Of a stretch of DNA of 64,000 nucleotides, positions 11,904 through 21,663 are shown piece after piece (positions within the stretch are counted from its first letter, which is position 1; each line of letters starts with the position of its first letter). The stretch comes from an uncultured Pelagibacteraceae bacterium (GTDB taxonomy: Bacteria > Pseudomonadota > Alphaproteobacteria > Pelagibacterales > Pelagibacteraceae), in assembly GCA_902629075.1 (NCBI GenBank), contig CACOPK010000004.1, forward strand, positions 1 through 64,000. Direction: 5' to 3'. The translations under genes and the position numbers were made by a program. The notes beneath the pieces are model-generated. The model searched no databases, was not told the origin of the DNA, and was given only the letters and a program-made list of their open reading frames with translations.

Positions 11904-12833
11904 ATGCAAAAAAAAATTGGTTTTATGGGAACACCAAATTTTGCTATTCCAATTCTAAAAAATATTTATCAAAATGGTTATGAAGTATCTGTTGTATATA
12001 CTCAACCACCTAGTAAATCGAATAGAGGACAAAAGTTAGAAAAATCTCCAATACACTCATTTGCTGAAACAATTAACTTTAACGTAAGAACTCCTGATAA
12101 TTTAAAAAATAATAAATCTGAATATGAATATTTCAAAAATTTAGACTTAGACCTAGTAATTATAGTTGCCTATGGAATAATAATCCCAAAAGAATTCTTA
12201 CCATTAAGCAAAGAGGGTTTTATTAATCTTCATGCATCAATACTGCCACAATGGAGGGGTGCTGCGCCAATTCAACGATCAATAATGAGTCAAAATAAAG
12301 AAACTGGTATTAGCGTAATGAGAATAAACGAAAAATTAGATGAAGGTGATATTTCACATATCTTTAAAATTAATATTGAAGAAAATGAAAATGCTGAAAG
12401 TTTGAGCGAAAAACTTTCAGCATTAGCATCTGAAAAAATTTCAGAGGTAATCGATAGCATTATTGATAAAGAAGCAGAATTTAAACCTCAAGACCATTCT
12501 AAAGCTACATATGCAAAAAAAATAGATAAAACTGAGGGTTTAATTGATTGGAATGATAAAGCTGAAAATATCATTGGGAAAATAAATGGATTGTTTCCAT
12601 ATCCTGGTGGGTATTTTATTTATAAGGGAGAAAGATATAAAATTTTAAAAGCACAAATATGTTTCAATAAAGATCAACCAGGAAAAGTTCTATCAAATAA
12701 CCTTGAAATTAGCTGTGGGAAAAATTCAATTAAAATTTTAGAAATACAACGTGAAGGAAAAAAGCCACAAAATATTAGTCAGTTTATACTTGGTTCTCAA
12801 ATAAAAAAAGGAACCAATTTATTTAATGTTTAG
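11904..12833 (+). CDS. fmt: Methionyl-tRNA formyltransferase
   Basis: Fmt formylates initiator Met-tRNA using 10-formyltetrahydrofolate. The N-terminal Rossmann domain begins GFMGTPNFA. The catalytic region holds LHASILPQWRGAAPIQ near residue 109, with the Asn-His-Asp-type formyltransferase core. The C-terminal OB-like tRNA-binding part includes GLFPYPGGYF. The 309-residue length is normal. It overlaps truA by 8 bases, so def, fmt and truA read as one transcript. Confidence 0.96.
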   Translation: MQKKIGFMGTPNFAIPILKNIYQNGYEVSVVYTQPPSKSNRGQKLEKSPIHSFAETINFNVRTPDNLKNNKSEYEYFKNLDLDLVIIVAYGIIIPKEFLPLSKEGFINLHASILPQWRGAAPIQRSIMSQNKETGISVMRINEKLDEGDISHIFKINIEENENAESLSEKLSALASEKISEVIDSIIDKEAEFKPQDHSKATYAKKIDKTEGLIDWNDKAENIIGKINGLFPYPGGYFIYKGERYKILKAQICFNKDQPGKVLSNNLEISCGKNSIKILEIQREGKKPQNISQFILGSQIKKGTNLFNV

Positions 12834-13566
12834 ATATCAAATTATAGTTGAATATGACGGAACAAACCATTCTGGATGGCAATCACAAAAAAATGCAAAA
12901 TCAATCCAAAGAGAGATTGAAAAAATTTTGTCTAAAATCTTAAAAATTGAAGTTAATATAAATGGTTCAGGAAGAACTGATGCTGGAGTTCATTCAAAAA
13001 ATCAATCAGCTCATTTTGATTATAAAAAATTAATACCTAATAAATATAAATTAATTGCTTCAGTAAATTATTTTTTAAATAAAAAAAATATATCAATAAA
13101 AAAAATTATTAGAAAAAATATGACTTTTCATGCAAGATATTCTGCAAAAGAAAGAGAATATGAGTATATTATTCTCAACCGGGATGCGCCTCCCATATTA
13201 GATAAAAATAAAGTCTGGCATCTAAGATCTAGGCTAGACATTAAACTATTAAAAAAAGCAGCAAAGAAACTAATTGGGACTCATAACTTTAATGCATTTA
13301 GGTCTTCTAATTGTCAGGCTAAATCTCCGATAAGAACTTTAAAAGCAATAAAAATTATTAAGAAAAAAGAAAAAATAATTTTTGTATTAAGATCAAAGTC
13401 ATTTCTAAGAAATCAGGTAAGATCAATAATTGGGTGTTTGAAATATGTAGGTGAAAAAAAATGGACAGTTAAAGATTTAGAAAAAGTTCTTAAGTCTAAA
13501 AAGAGAAATAATTGTGCTCCACCAGCCCCTGCACAAGGGTTATATTTATCTAAGATTATTTATTAA
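12826..13566 (+). CDS. truA: tRNA pseudouridine(38-40) synthase TruA
   Basis: TruA isomerises U38-U40 in the anticodon arm of many tRNAs. The catalytic Asp52 lies in GSGRTDAGVHS, matching E. coli Asp60. Other family stretches are VEYDGTNHSGWQ, HARYSAKEREYEY and FLRNQVRSIIGCL. The protein is 246 residues. The 3' end overlaps the SET-domain gene on the opposite strand by 11 bases. Confidence 0.96.
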   Translation: MFRYQIIVEYDGTNHSGWQSQKNAKSIQREIEKILSKILKIEVNINGSGRTDAGVHSKNQSAHFDYKKLIPNKYKLIASVNYFLNKKNISIKKIIRKNMTFHARYSAKEREYEYIILNRDAPPILDKNKVWHLRSRLDIKLLKKAAKKLIGTHNFNAFRSSNCQAKSPIRTLKAIKIIKKKEKIIFVLRSKSFLRNQVRSIIGCLKYVGEKKWTVKDLEKVLKSKKRNNCAPPAPAQGLYLSKIIY

Positions 13567-14014
13567 GTCCAAGAGATTTTTTAATTCTCCACCGCGAGGC
13601 TTGTTTTACAATATATCCACAACAGTTTTTTGAATTACATTTACATGGATAATCTTTAAAATCTTCATCAAAGCTAAAACCATAATCATATGATAGCTCC
13701 TCGCCTTTTTTAATATCTTTAATTGACTCAATCCATAATTTTAAACCTTTTCCAACTACTTCACAATTTGGATTGCATGAATGATTTATAAGTCTCGCTG
13801 TATTAAAATTGAAATCTCCATCTAAATCATATCTTTTATTAATTTCAAAAAGGTAAATTCTCTTTGAGTTATCAAATTTAGGGTTAATTTCACTCTCTTT
13901 CTTAGATATTAATTTTCCCTTGTAATAGATTATTCTCGTACCTTTTTTAATATCTTTAGCCGCGATTAATCCTTTATTATCAATATTTGATTTTTTAATT
14001 TTATATAACGTCAT
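13556..14014 (-). CDS. SET-domain protein lysine methyltransferase
   Basis: SET-domain enzymes use S-adenosylmethionine to methylate lysines on proteins. The pseudoknot motifs are clear: INHSCNPNC at residues 76-84 and GEELSYDYG at 104-112. A post-SET zinc cluster follows, with Cys124, Cys126 and Cys131 (pattern CKC....C). The protein is only 152 residues, so it is a bare SET plus post-SET unit. The target is unknown. It lies 30 bases downstream of an HDAC-like deacylase gene on the same strand, which makes co-expression plausible. Some bacteria carry such compact SET proteins, and a ribosomal or nucleoid protein substrate is only a guess. Confidence 0.88.
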   Translation of the reverse strand: MTLYKIKKSNIDNKGLIAAKDIKKGTRIIYYKGKLISKKESEINPKFDNSKRIYLFEINKRYDLDGDFNFNTARLINHSCNPNCEVVGKGLKLWIESIKDIKKGEELSYDYGFSFDEDFKDYPCKCNSKNCCGYIVKQASRWRIKKSLGLNK

Positions 14015-14044
14015 TAAGTCTATTTATGTTAATTTATCAGAAAC

Positions 14045-14968
14045 TCAATTGAATTCTAAAAGTGCGTTAACATGTTCATTTGCACTTTCAGCAAGAGCTT
14101 TAAGGTCATAGCCACCCTCAAGAATAGATACTACTTTACCATTACAATAATCTTTAGTGGTTTCCAAAACTCTTCTGGTTATCTCATAATAGTCTTTAGA
14201 TTCCAAATTTAACTGACATAAGGGATCATCTTTGTGAGCATCAAAACCTGCAGACATTAACACAAATTCAGGCTGAAATTCTTTTAATCTTTTAAGCATA
14301 TGTTCGTATGCATCAAAATATTCTCTAGAATTCGTACCCGCAGATAACGGAATATTCAAAGCATTATTATGATCTCCTTTTTCATATTCGGTCCCACCAC
14401 CTGGATAGTATGGATATTGATGCAAGCTTGAGAAAAAAACATTCTTATTTGACTTGACTATGTCATAAGTTCCATTTCCAAAGTGGCAATCCCAATCAAT
14501 TACTGCAACTCTTTTGTATTTGTATTTTGAAATTAAATAATTAGCAGCTACACCAATATTGTTTATTACACAGAAACCCATAGCTTTACCTTTTTCAGCG
14601 TGATGGCCAGGAGGTCTTGTAACACAATGAGCAGCTTCAAATTCTTTGTTTTCAACACCATCGATAGCAGCAATTATTGAACCAACCGCATCGAAGGTTG
14701 CATCTTTGCTGCCAGGAGAAACAACTGTATCACCATCTAAAAATACTAATCCTTTTTCAGGAAAAGAGCTTTCAACTGCATCTACATAACTAGACGAATG
14801 TGCTTGTTTTATAATATTTTTGTCAAAGTTAATTGGATTTTTCCAAACTAATTTTTTATTTTTTTTTAATGTTTCAAGTATTGAAGTAACCCTTGAGATG
14901 CTCTCAGGATGTCCAGAGCCAGTATTGTGATTTAAAGAAGATTTAGAGGTGATTACTGCTGTTTTCAT
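14045..14968 (-). CDS. Histone-deacetylase-family (class II-like) deacylase
   Basis: This 307-residue protein belongs to the HDAC/acetylpolyamine amidohydrolase/AcuC superfamily. Zinc and catalytic residues are in place: His122-His123 in RPPGHHAEKG, Asp158/Asp160/His162 in VIDWDCHFGNGT, and Asp243 in SAGFDAHKDDPL. Family stretches GSGHPES and ILEGGYDL also appear. The substrate could be acetyl-lysine on proteins or an acetylated polyamine, and the sequence does not decide. Its start overlaps the dapE stop by one base, and the SET-domain gene follows. Confidence 0.9.
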   Translation of the reverse strand: MKTAVITSKSSLNHNTGSGHPESISRVTSILETLKKNKKLVWKNPINFDKNIIKQAHSSSYVDAVESSFPEKGLVFLDGDTVVSPGSKDATFDAVGSIIAAIDGVENKEFEAAHCVTRPPGHHAEKGKAMGFCVINNIGVAANYLISKYKYKRVAVIDWDCHFGNGTYDIVKSNKNVFFSSLHQYPYYPGGGTEYEKGDHNNALNIPLSAGTNSREYFDAYEHMLKRLKEFQPEFVLMSAGFDAHKDDPLCQLNLESKDYYEITRRVLETTKDYCNGKVVSILEGGYDLKALAESANEHVNALLEFN

Positions 14969-16107
14969 TAAAAATAATTCTCTAAAATTTTATAATATAT
15001 TTTAGTCAATTTTTTCAAATCTGAAATTGGCGATCTTTCATCGACCATATGAATAGTAGTATTTCTTAATCCTAGCTCTAATCTCGGGATTGAACCCAAA
15101 AATCTACTATCGCTTGTACCACCTCTACAATTTAATTTAGCTGAGTTGCCTGTAACTCTTTTAACAATTTTTTTAACCATATAAATTTCTTTATTTGGCT
15201 TGGTATAAAAGGCTTCACCACTAACTCTATATTCTATTTTTGCTTTACATTTTTCTTTCTTGGCAACTGTATTAATTATCTTGCTCAGTTTTTTCTTAAG
15301 AGAAGATGATTTATGTTTTGAATTAAATCTAACATTAAATTTTGCACTAGCAGATTGAGGCACCACATTTTCCGACAAATTATCTACATTCATTTTAGTA
15401 AATTCCAAATTAGATGGAGGCATAAATTTAGTACCGTTATCCAAAGACGAACTTTTCAATTTTGATATTACTTTAGCTAACGTTGTGCAAGGATTGATAT
15501 AAGACCCAGCAAATGCAGAGTGTCCACTTTTACCATACACGGTTACAATTCCATTCATAGACCCACGTCTTCCAATTCTTATTTCATCTCCAATTGATTT
15601 GCTTGAAGATGGTTCTCCTACTACAGAAAAATCGATTTTTTCACCTTTTTTTTTGAGATATTTCATAACTGCTGGACATCCATAGCCTGTTGTTTCTTCA
15701 TCAGCTGAAATAATAATTGAAATCGATCCTTTGAATTTTTTGTTCTTAATAAAACTACTAACAGCACTTATCCAACAAGCCACACCACCTTTCATATCTT
15801 GGGATCCCCGGCCATTTAAAAAGCCTTTCCTTACAACTGCTTTAAACGGTGGAATTTTCCAATTATTGAGATTTGCAACTACGTCAGTATGACCTAAAAA
15901 ATTTATATTGGGTTTTGATTTTCCAAACCTCGCATATAAATTTAACGCTGGTTTTGTCCCAGTTCCTTTAGATTTTATAATCTCACATTTAAAACCAATG
16001 GCAGTAAGTTTTCTCGATAAGAATTTCATTATACCTTTATCTTCAGTTTTAACTGTTGGAAATCTTATTAGCTCTTGAGCTAATTTTATTTCATTATAAG
16101 TTTTCAT
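14968..16107 (-). CDS. dapE: Succinyl-diaminopimelate desuccinylase
   Basis: DapE hydrolyses N-succinyl-LL-diaminopimelate in the lysine and peptidoglycan pathway. The two-zinc site is visible: His73 in NFLGHTDVV, Asp104 in GRGSQDMKGG and the Glu pair in SADEETTGYG near 137. Late in the protein CRGGTSDSRF and the metal-binding region with LGLRNTTIHMVDE match the family. The length of 379 fits. dapD, which makes the succinylated intermediate, lies four bases upstream. Confidence 0.95.
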   Translation of the reverse strand: MKTYNEIKLAQELIRFPTVKTEDKGIMKFLSRKLTAIGFKCEIIKSKGTGTKPALNLYARFGKSKPNINFLGHTDVVANLNNWKIPPFKAVVRKGFLNGRGSQDMKGGVACWISAVSSFIKNKKFKGSISIIISADEETTGYGCPAVMKYLKKKGEKIDFSVVGEPSSSKSIGDEIRIGRRGSMNGIVTVYGKSGHSAFAGSYINPCTTLAKVISKLKSSSLDNGTKFMPPSNLEFTKMNVDNLSENVVPQSASAKFNVRFNSKHKSSSLKKKLSKIINTVAKKEKCKAKIEYRVSGEAFYTKPNKEIYMVKKIVKRVTGNSAKLNCRGGTSDSRFLGSIPRLELGLRNTTIHMVDERSPISDLKKLTKIYYKILENYF

Positions 16108-16111
16108 TAAT

Positions 16112-16942
16112 TTATTCTCTTAAAAGATCGTTAATTGATGTTTTTGATCTAGTTTTTTCGTCAACTTGCTTAATTATTACAGCACAGCTTAACGATGGCG
16201 CAGATGGATTTTTTTTGTCTGGCAAAGTTCCAGGAACCACAACTGAGTAGGGAGGAATTTTTCCATAAATTATTTCACCAGTTGATCTATTTACAATTTT
16301 AGTAGATTGACCAATATACATTCCCATACTTAATACAGAACCTTCTCCTACAATAACTCCCTCTACCACTTCAGACATGGCACCTAAAAAAACATTATCT
16401 TCAATTATTGTTGGAAGTGCTTGAGCTGGTTCTAGCACACCACCCACTCCACTACCGGCTGATATATGGCAATTCTTTCCAATTTGACAACAACTACCAG
16501 CTCTTGCAAAGGTATCAATCATTGTTCCTTCATCTATGTAGGCACCAATGTTTACATAGCATGGCATCAGAACTGCATTTTTACCTACAAAAGAACCTTT
16601 TCTAACTGGAGAATTAGGAACCATTCTAAAGCCGGCTTTCTCATGATCATCTTTTGTCCATCCTGCTGTTTTCCCTTTTAGTAAGTGAGCTTTATCGTAC
16701 CAACTACTATAAGGACCATTTAAATTTTCCATGGGATAAATTCTAAAACTTAACATTATAGCTTTTTTTAGATACTGATGAGTTACCCACACACCATTAA
16801 TTTTTTCAGCGACTCTAGATTTACCACTATCTAAATCTTCAATAACTTGATTAATCGCATCCTTTATGGATTTATCAGAATTTTGATTAATTTTATCTTT
16901 TATTTCCCAAGTATCATTGATAATTTTTTTTATATCACTCAT
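16112..16942 (-). CDS. dapD: Tetrahydrodipicolinate N-succinyltransferase
   Basis: DapD transfers succinyl from succinyl-CoA to tetrahydrodipicolinate. The sequence shows a left-handed beta-helix of hexapeptide repeats from about residue 120 to 230, such as [20 protein letters not shown] and [21 protein letters not shown]. The conserved segment [13 protein letters not shown] precedes it. At 276 residues it is a standard proteobacterial DapD. It is followed by dapE and preceded within four bases by a HAD phosphatase gene. Confidence 0.96.
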   Translation of the reverse strand: MSDIKKIINDTWEIKDKINQNSDKSIKDAINQVIEDLDSGKSRVAEKINGVWVTHQYLKKAIMLSFRIYPMENLNGPYSSWYDKAHLLKGKTAGWTKDDHEKAGFRMVPNSPVRKGSFVGKNAVLMPCYVNIGAYIDEGTMIDTFARAGSCCQIGKNCHISAGSGVGGVLEPAQALPTIIEDNVFLGAMSEVVEGVIVGEGSVLSMGMYIGQSTKIVNRSTGEIIYGKIPPYSVVVPGTLPDKKNPSAPSLSCAVIIKQVDEKTRSKTSINDLLRE

Positions 16943-16946
16943 AATT

Positions 16947-17636
16947 TTATTGATCTTTTAATAACCTTATTTTTTTTAAAAATAAAGCAAGATTATCTAT
17001 TTTATAATCTACTACATCTTTATATTTATCAATATCATTTATTGGCTCATCATTACTAAACCAAACTTTGATCATATTTTTGGCTGTTTCAGAAGTAAGA
17101 TTTTTACAAATATCCTCTACATAAATAGTTTCTTCGTTTGCGGGTATCTGAAACTTATCACACAACAATCTAAGAGATTCAGCGTTTGGTTTTGGTTTAA
17201 AGTTAAAATCAACAATATCCATCACTTTTCCTTCAAATAAATCATCTATTCCTATTTTTTTCATACAGTTTAAGGCATGTTCCTTGCTGCCGTTTGTTGC
17301 GCAGTATACCTTCACATCGAGTTTTAACAATTCTTCTCTTAGCTCTAAATCCTTTTGAAGGCAGTCATAATTTATTGTATGAACAAATTTTAAAAACTCA
17401 TGTGGATCAATTTTATCTGGGTGATTAATTAGAAGTCCATTCAACGAGGTATCATATTTATAAAAATAGTCTGATTGAATATTTTTTGCTTTAATTTTAT
17501 CAATTTCAAGTTTTGATGCTATAAATTCTGTCATTCTAGCTGATACTTGACCGAATAAAGTCTTTAGGTATTTAGGATGATAAACACAACCATCCATATC
17601 AAGAATTATATACTTTACCTTCTTTAGATCTTTCAT
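16947..17636 (-). CDS. HAD-superfamily pyrimidine 5'-nucleotidase-like phosphatase
   Basis: The nucleophile motif is [10 protein letters not shown] near residue 13. Motif II is YCATNGS and the last acid motif is YVEDICKNL near residue 170. The arrangement matches the bacterial and yeast SDT1-type pyrimidine 5'-nucleotidase group of HAD-IA enzymes. Such enzymes dephosphorylate nucleotides such as UMP, but substrate range cannot be read from sequence. It overlaps the argB end by four bases and precedes dapD. This position is common in alphaproteobacteria. Confidence 0.82.
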   Translation of the reverse strand: MKDLKKVKYIILDMDGCVYHPKYLKTLFGQVSARMTEFIASKLEIDKIKAKNIQSDYFYKYDTSLNGLLINHPDKIDPHEFLKFVHTINYDCLQKDLELREELLKLDVKVYCATNGSKEHALNCMKKIGIDDLFEGKVMDIVDFNFKPKPNAESLRLLCDKFQIPANEETIYVEDICKNLTSETAKNMIKVWFSNDEPINDIDKYKDVVDYKIDNLALFLKKIRLLKDQ

Positions 17637-18478
17637 TTTCTAATTAATGTTCCCGCACCCTTATCAGAAAAAATCTCAAATAAAATTGAATGAGGTTTTC
17701 TTCCATCGACAATTACTACACCCGTAACGCCATTATTTACAGCATCAAGACATGTATCAATTTTAGGTATCATGCCTCCTGTTATGGTCTCATCTTTAAT
17801 CATTTTTAATATTTCTGATGAATTAACTTCTTCAATTAATTTTTTTTCTTTATCTAATACACCTTCTATATTTGTCATTAAAATTAATCTTCTTGCTTTT
17901 AAAGATTTTGCTACAGCACCTGCGGCTGTATCTCCATTAATATTATATGCTTGATCATCTTTTAGACCCAAAGGAGAGATAATAGGAACTAAATTTTTTT
18001 CTAATAAATCTGTTATTACATCATTATTAATTTTATTTGGTTTTCCAACAAAACCAAGTTCTTTAGATTCTGGAATAACTTTTATAACATTATTTTTTTT
18101 TGTGTGAATTGAAATTGCTTCTGTGTTCTTTTCTTTTAAAGAAACAACAATATCTTTATTGAAATCAATTAAGACATCTTCAACTATTTTTATAATTTTT
18201 TCGTCAGTAACTCTTAGACCTTTTATAAATGTTGATTGAATATTTGATTTATCTAATTCTTTTTTAATTCTTGGACCACCACCATGAATTACCACAATTG
18301 ATAAGCCTAATTTATTTAACACACTTATATCTTCGATAAAATTATTAAATATATTTCTATCTATAAAAACATTTCCTCCATATTTAATTACAATTAAATC
18401 GTTTTTATATTTATTAATGTATTTATTCACTTCATCGATGGATGGTCCATCTATGGGAAGTAATTCTTCAATTTTCAT
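17633..18478 (-). CDS. argB: Acetylglutamate kinase
   Basis: ArgB phosphorylates N-acetylglutamate, the second step of arginine synthesis. The nucleotide-binding segments YGGNVF and VIHGGGPRIKKEL are present, as are NINGDTAAGAVAKSL and GGMIPKIDTCLDAV near the C-terminus, all typical amino-acid kinase motifs. The length is 281. It sits three bases downstream of yidC. In many alphaproteobacteria the GTPase gene engB lies between them, and it is absent here. Confidence 0.95.
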   Translation of the reverse strand: MKIEELLPIDGPSIDEVNKYINKYKNDLIVIKYGGNVFIDRNIFNNFIEDISVLNKLGLSIVVIHGGGPRIKKELDKSNIQSTFIKGLRVTDEKIIKIVEDVLIDFNKDIVVSLKEKNTEAISIHTKKNNVIKVIPESKELGFVGKPNKINNDVITDLLEKNLVPIISPLGLKDDQAYNINGDTAAGAVAKSLKARRLILMTNIEGVLDKEKKLIEEVNSSEILKMIKDETITGGMIPKIDTCLDAVNNGVTGVVIVDGRKPHSILFEIFSDKGAGTLIRK

Positions 18479-18481
18479 TTT

Positions 18482-20167
18482 TTATACTTGAGTTTTAACA
18501 GTTGTCTTTCTCATGATAACAACTTGTTGCATCATTGTGAAAATATTATTAAATGTCCAATATATAACTAGGCCACTTGGGAACGGAGCAAGGATTACAG
18601 TTAAAAATAGTGGAAAGAACATAAATATTTTAGCTTGAATTGGATCTGGAGGAGCAGGATTTAATTTTTGTTGTAAATACATAGTTAATCCCATTAGACA
18701 TGGCCACGCTCCAATAATTAAAAAATTTGGGACATCAAAAGGTATTAGTCCGAAAGCATTAAATATACTTGTTGGATCTCTCTCACTCAGGTCGTTTATC
18801 CAACCAAAAAATGGTTGATGTCTCATCTCGATAGTAACAAAAAGCATTTTATAAATTGCAAAGAAAAATGGTATTTGTAACAAAATTGGGAAACAGCCAC
18901 TTAGAGGATTAACTTTTTCTCTTCGATATAAAGCCATCATTTCTTGCTGAAGTTTAACTTTATCCTCTTTATGTAATTCTTTTAATCTCGCCATCTCAGG
19001 CTGAAGAAGTTTCATTCGAGCCATAGATTTAAAGGACATATTTGCAAGTGGAAAGAAAGCAATACGTATACAAATAGTGATTAAGATAATCGCAACACCA
19101 AAATTGCCAGATAAATTAAAGAAGTAATCTATCGCAAAGAATAATGGTTTAACGAGCCAATAAAACCATCCCCAGTCTATAACTAAATCAAATTTGCTTA
19201 TTTTTTGGTTTTCTGCATAACCATCAATAATATCTACTTCTTTAGCTGCTACTATAACTTTAAAATTATGTGATTTAGTTTCATTTGCTCCAATTACAGT
19301 TGGTTTACTTTCAATAAAGCTTGCTTTAAATTTATTTTTATAATCAAAATCTGCTCTAAATGATTTATTTTTTTCAGGTATAATGCTCGCTACCCAATAT
19401 TTATCAACTATTGAAATATATCCTTCGTCGGCATTCTTTGAATATGATTTTTCCTCAATATCATCATAATCTTCCTCAACTAATTCACCATCAAAAACAC
19501 CAAGTAGACCTTCATGAAGAATATAAAAATTCGTTACTTCAGGAGCTGTATTTCGTATTACTTGACCATAAGGATAAAAACTATAAGTGCTGGTTGAATT
19601 ATTAATAATCTTTTGTTCAATATTAAATAAAAACTTATCATCTAATTTAATAATTTTTTCAAAAATTATATTATCATCATTTGACCAGGTTAATTTTATA
19701 GGACTGTTAGGACCAAGTTTATTATTACCTTTAATTTGCCAAACTGTTTTATTATTTGGAATTTGTATCTCATTATTATTAATTGCCCATCCTGAGTCAA
19801 TGTAATATCCAGACTTTATTTCTTTTGGATTTAATAAAGTAACATTTTCTTTTCCGTCAACTTTTGTAGTATACTTTTTAAATGTAAGGTCGTCGATTAT
19901 TGCACCATTTAAGGATATTGAGCCAATTATATTTTCATTTTCGAATAATACTCTTTCACTTTCGTTAATAGCATCTTCTCTTGCTATTTCCTTTATTTTT
20001 TCATTCTCAAATAATTTTGGTGCATCTTCATTCTGAATAAGCTCATTTTTTTCTTTCTCTAATTGAGCTTCTTTTATTTCTTGAGGACTTGGTTGTACAA
20101 ACAAACCCCAGATTACAATTATAGCCGCACTTAAAGATACTGCTGCTAGTGTATTTTTGAGATCCAT
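18482..20167 (-). CDS. yidC: Membrane protein insertase YidC
   Basis: YidC inserts inner-membrane proteins, alone or with SecYEG. An N-terminal membrane anchor (residues 5-24) is followed by a large periplasmic beta domain. The conserved five-helix Oxa1 core occupies residues 345-555. Core motifs include IRIAFFPLANMSFKSMARM, NPLSGCFPILLQIPFFFAIYKML and the final helix region VIYWTFNNIFTMMQQ. The 561-residue length is normal. It overlaps yidD by one base in the rpmH-rnpA-yidD-yidC order. Confidence 0.96.
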   Translation of the reverse strand: MDLKNTLAAVSLSAAIIVIWGLFVQPSPQEIKEAQLEKEKNELIQNEDAPKLFENEKIKEIAREDAINESERVLFENENIIGSISLNGAIIDDLTFKKYTTKVDGKENVTLLNPKEIKSGYYIDSGWAINNNEIQIPNNKTVWQIKGNNKLGPNSPIKLTWSNDDNIIFEKIIKLDDKFLFNIEQKIINNSTSTYSFYPYGQVIRNTAPEVTNFYILHEGLLGVFDGELVEEDYDDIEEKSYSKNADEGYISIVDKYWVASIIPEKNKSFRADFDYKNKFKASFIESKPTVIGANETKSHNFKVIVAAKEVDIIDGYAENQKISKFDLVIDWGWFYWLVKPLFFAIDYFFNLSGNFGVAIILITICIRIAFFPLANMSFKSMARMKLLQPEMARLKELHKEDKVKLQQEMMALYRREKVNPLSGCFPILLQIPFFFAIYKMLFVTIEMRHQPFFGWINDLSERDPTSIFNAFGLIPFDVPNFLIIGAWPCLMGLTMYLQQKLNPAPPDPIQAKIFMFFPLFLTVILAPFPSGLVIYWTFNNIFTMMQQVVIMRKTTVKTQV

Positions 20168-20391
20168 TAATTTTTGCCTTTCTTCACAGGATCATATCCA
20201 TGTGATCCAAAAGGATGACAAGATATAATTCTTTTTGAGCCCTTCAGGATACCCTTAACAACACCATATTCATTTAAGCAATCAATAAAATAATCTGAAC
20301 AGGTTGGTAAATATCTGCAACTTGGTCCTAAAAGGGGTGACAAAATTATTTTATAAATTTTAATTATATAAATTATTAATTTTTTGATCAT
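20167..20391 (-). CDS. yidD: Membrane protein insertion efficiency factor YidD
   Basis: This small 74-residue protein shows the family signature: an amphipathic N-terminal helix (LIIYIIKIYKIILSPLLG), then SCRYLPTCSDYFIDCL and CHPFGSHGYDPV. YidD proteins lie at the inner membrane and assist Sec/YidC insertion. It overlaps rnpA by four bases and yidC by one base, in the standard order. Confidence 0.94.
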   Translation of the reverse strand: MIKKLIIYIIKIYKIILSPLLGPSCRYLPTCSDYFIDCLNEYGVVKGILKGSKRIISCHPFGSHGYDPVKKGKN

Positions 20392-20729
20392 CTTACTTTT
20401 ATTAAATCATTAAATATTGAGTCTTTTATCATTTTATAATTTGCATCATAGATATTTTTCTTTGCAATAAACAAATAAGAATAGTTTAAATTCATATTAA
20501 TTGTTTTAATTGCATCATTCATGATATTTCTTAATCTTCTTTTTATTTTATTTCGTTTTACAGCATTGCCAATTTTTTTTTTTGTAACAAAACTAACGTT
20601 TAATAGTTTATTATTCTTAGATGGTATTTTTTTAAAAAAAATTGTTGAATAAGGGTTAGCAATTTTTTTGCCATTCAATAGGTTTTTAAAATCTTCACTC
20701 TTTGAGAGACTTGAGATTTTACTTTTCAT
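20388..20729 (-). CDS. rnpA: Ribonuclease P protein component
   Basis: RnpA is the protein subunit that, with the RNase P RNA, trims tRNA 5' ends. The family signature KRNKIKRRLRNIM is present near residue 58, with an upstream aromatic-rich substrate cleft (NPYSTIFFKK). At 113 residues it has the usual size. Its ATG shares one base with the rpmH stop (TAATG), a translational-coupling arrangement. Confidence 0.95.
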   Translation of the reverse strand: MKSKISSLSKSEDFKNLLNGKKIANPYSTIFFKKIPSKNNKLLNVSFVTKKKIGNAVKRNKIKRRLRNIMNDAIKTINMNLNYSYLFIAKKNIYDANYKMIKDSIFNDLIKVR

Positions 20730-20863
20730 TAAACTGAAAGTTTTTTCCTACCCTTTTTTCGTCTATTTTTTATGACCTTTTGCCTTTTTTTTGTAGACAT
20801 TCGAGATCTAAATCCATGTTTTCTTTTTCTTTTTACTTTACTTGGATGCCAGGTTCTTTTCAT
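20729..20863 (-). CDS. rpmH: 50S ribosomal protein L34
   Basis: This 44-residue reading frame encodes [18 protein letters not shown], then [20 protein letters not shown], a clear L34 match. It was found by translating the minus strand directly. It heads the rpmH-rnpA-yidD-yidC run. I see no strong Shine-Dalgarno before the ATG and no DnaA boxes nearby, so this copy of the locus does not look like the replication origin. Confidence 0.96.
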   Translation of the reverse strand: MKRTWHPSKVKRKRKHGFRSRMSTKKRQKVIKNRRKKGRKKLSV

Positions 20864-20946
20864 AGGTTAAAAATAATCGTTAAAATTTCGTTCTTATAGA
20901 AAATAAAACTATATAAGTACAGAAATTTTTAATAGATTTATTAAAT

Positions 20947-21663
20947 ATGAATGAAAGAAATATCAAAATTATTGTTGGATCTATCTATCTTTCAGTAATT
21001 GGTATTTTTTTGTGGTTTTTTTTGCAACATTTTTCAATTCAGGATATTACTAATTATGAAATAATTAAAACCAATAGACAGAATTTAATTGAGCTAAGGG
21101 ACTTAAACCTAGTTATTTCAAGTATTCTTTTCTTATTTGTCTCCATAATTTGGACTTTGCTATTGGGCTTTGGAACTCCAATTTTTTTAGTTGGTGGCTT
21201 TATTTTTGGTAAATGGCTTGGAACAGTTTTAGTGGTATTTGGTTTAACAATCGGAGCAACGTTACTATATTTATTTGCAGGTTATTTTTTTAAGGGTATT
21301 ATAGAAAAAAAATTCTCTAACAGATTTAGTTATTTTAAACAGAAATTTAAAAATAATGAATTTATTTTTTTTTTAATTTATCGAAACATTCCTGGGGTTC
21401 CATTTTTTATAGCCAATATTTTACCAACGATATTTGATGTAAGAATAAAAAATTATTTTTTTGGTTCCCTTATAGGGATGACACCCAACTTATTTATTGG
21501 TGCAAGCTTAGGAAGTGGTATAGAAAAAATTATAGACCAAAACGAAAATATCCCATCCTTTTATAATGTTATTTTTTCACCAGATATTTACATTCCTATT
21601 ATTTTATTTATTTTACTTTTTTTAATAGGTTTTTTTTTAAAAAAAAAAATAAATTTTAATTAA
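20947..21663 (+). CDS. VTT-domain (TVP38/TMEM64, DedA-like) membrane protein
   Basis: Several hydrophobic helices surround a typical VTT core: LGFGTPIFLVGGFIFG, a Gly-rich GATLLYLFAGYFFKG, and YRNIPGVPFFIANILP followed by FFGSLIGMTPNLFIGASLGSG. Bacterial members are inner-membrane proteins linked to lipid scrambling or proton-dependent transport. The exact role is unknown here. The protein is 238 residues and ends with a Lys tail. It overlaps the DegT aminotransferase gene tail-to-tail by 8 bases. Confidence 0.85.
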   Translation: MNERNIKIIVGSIYLSVIGIFLWFFLQHFSIQDITNYEIIKTNRQNLIELRDLNLVISSILFLFVSIIWTLLLGFGTPIFLVGGFIFGKWLGTVLVVFGLTIGATLLYLFAGYFFKGIIEKKFSNRFSYFKQKFKNNEFIFFLIYRNIPGVPFFIANILPTIFDVRIKNYFFGSLIGMTPNLFIGASLGSGIEKIIDQNENIPSFYNVIFSPDIYIPIILFILLFLIGFFLKKKINFN

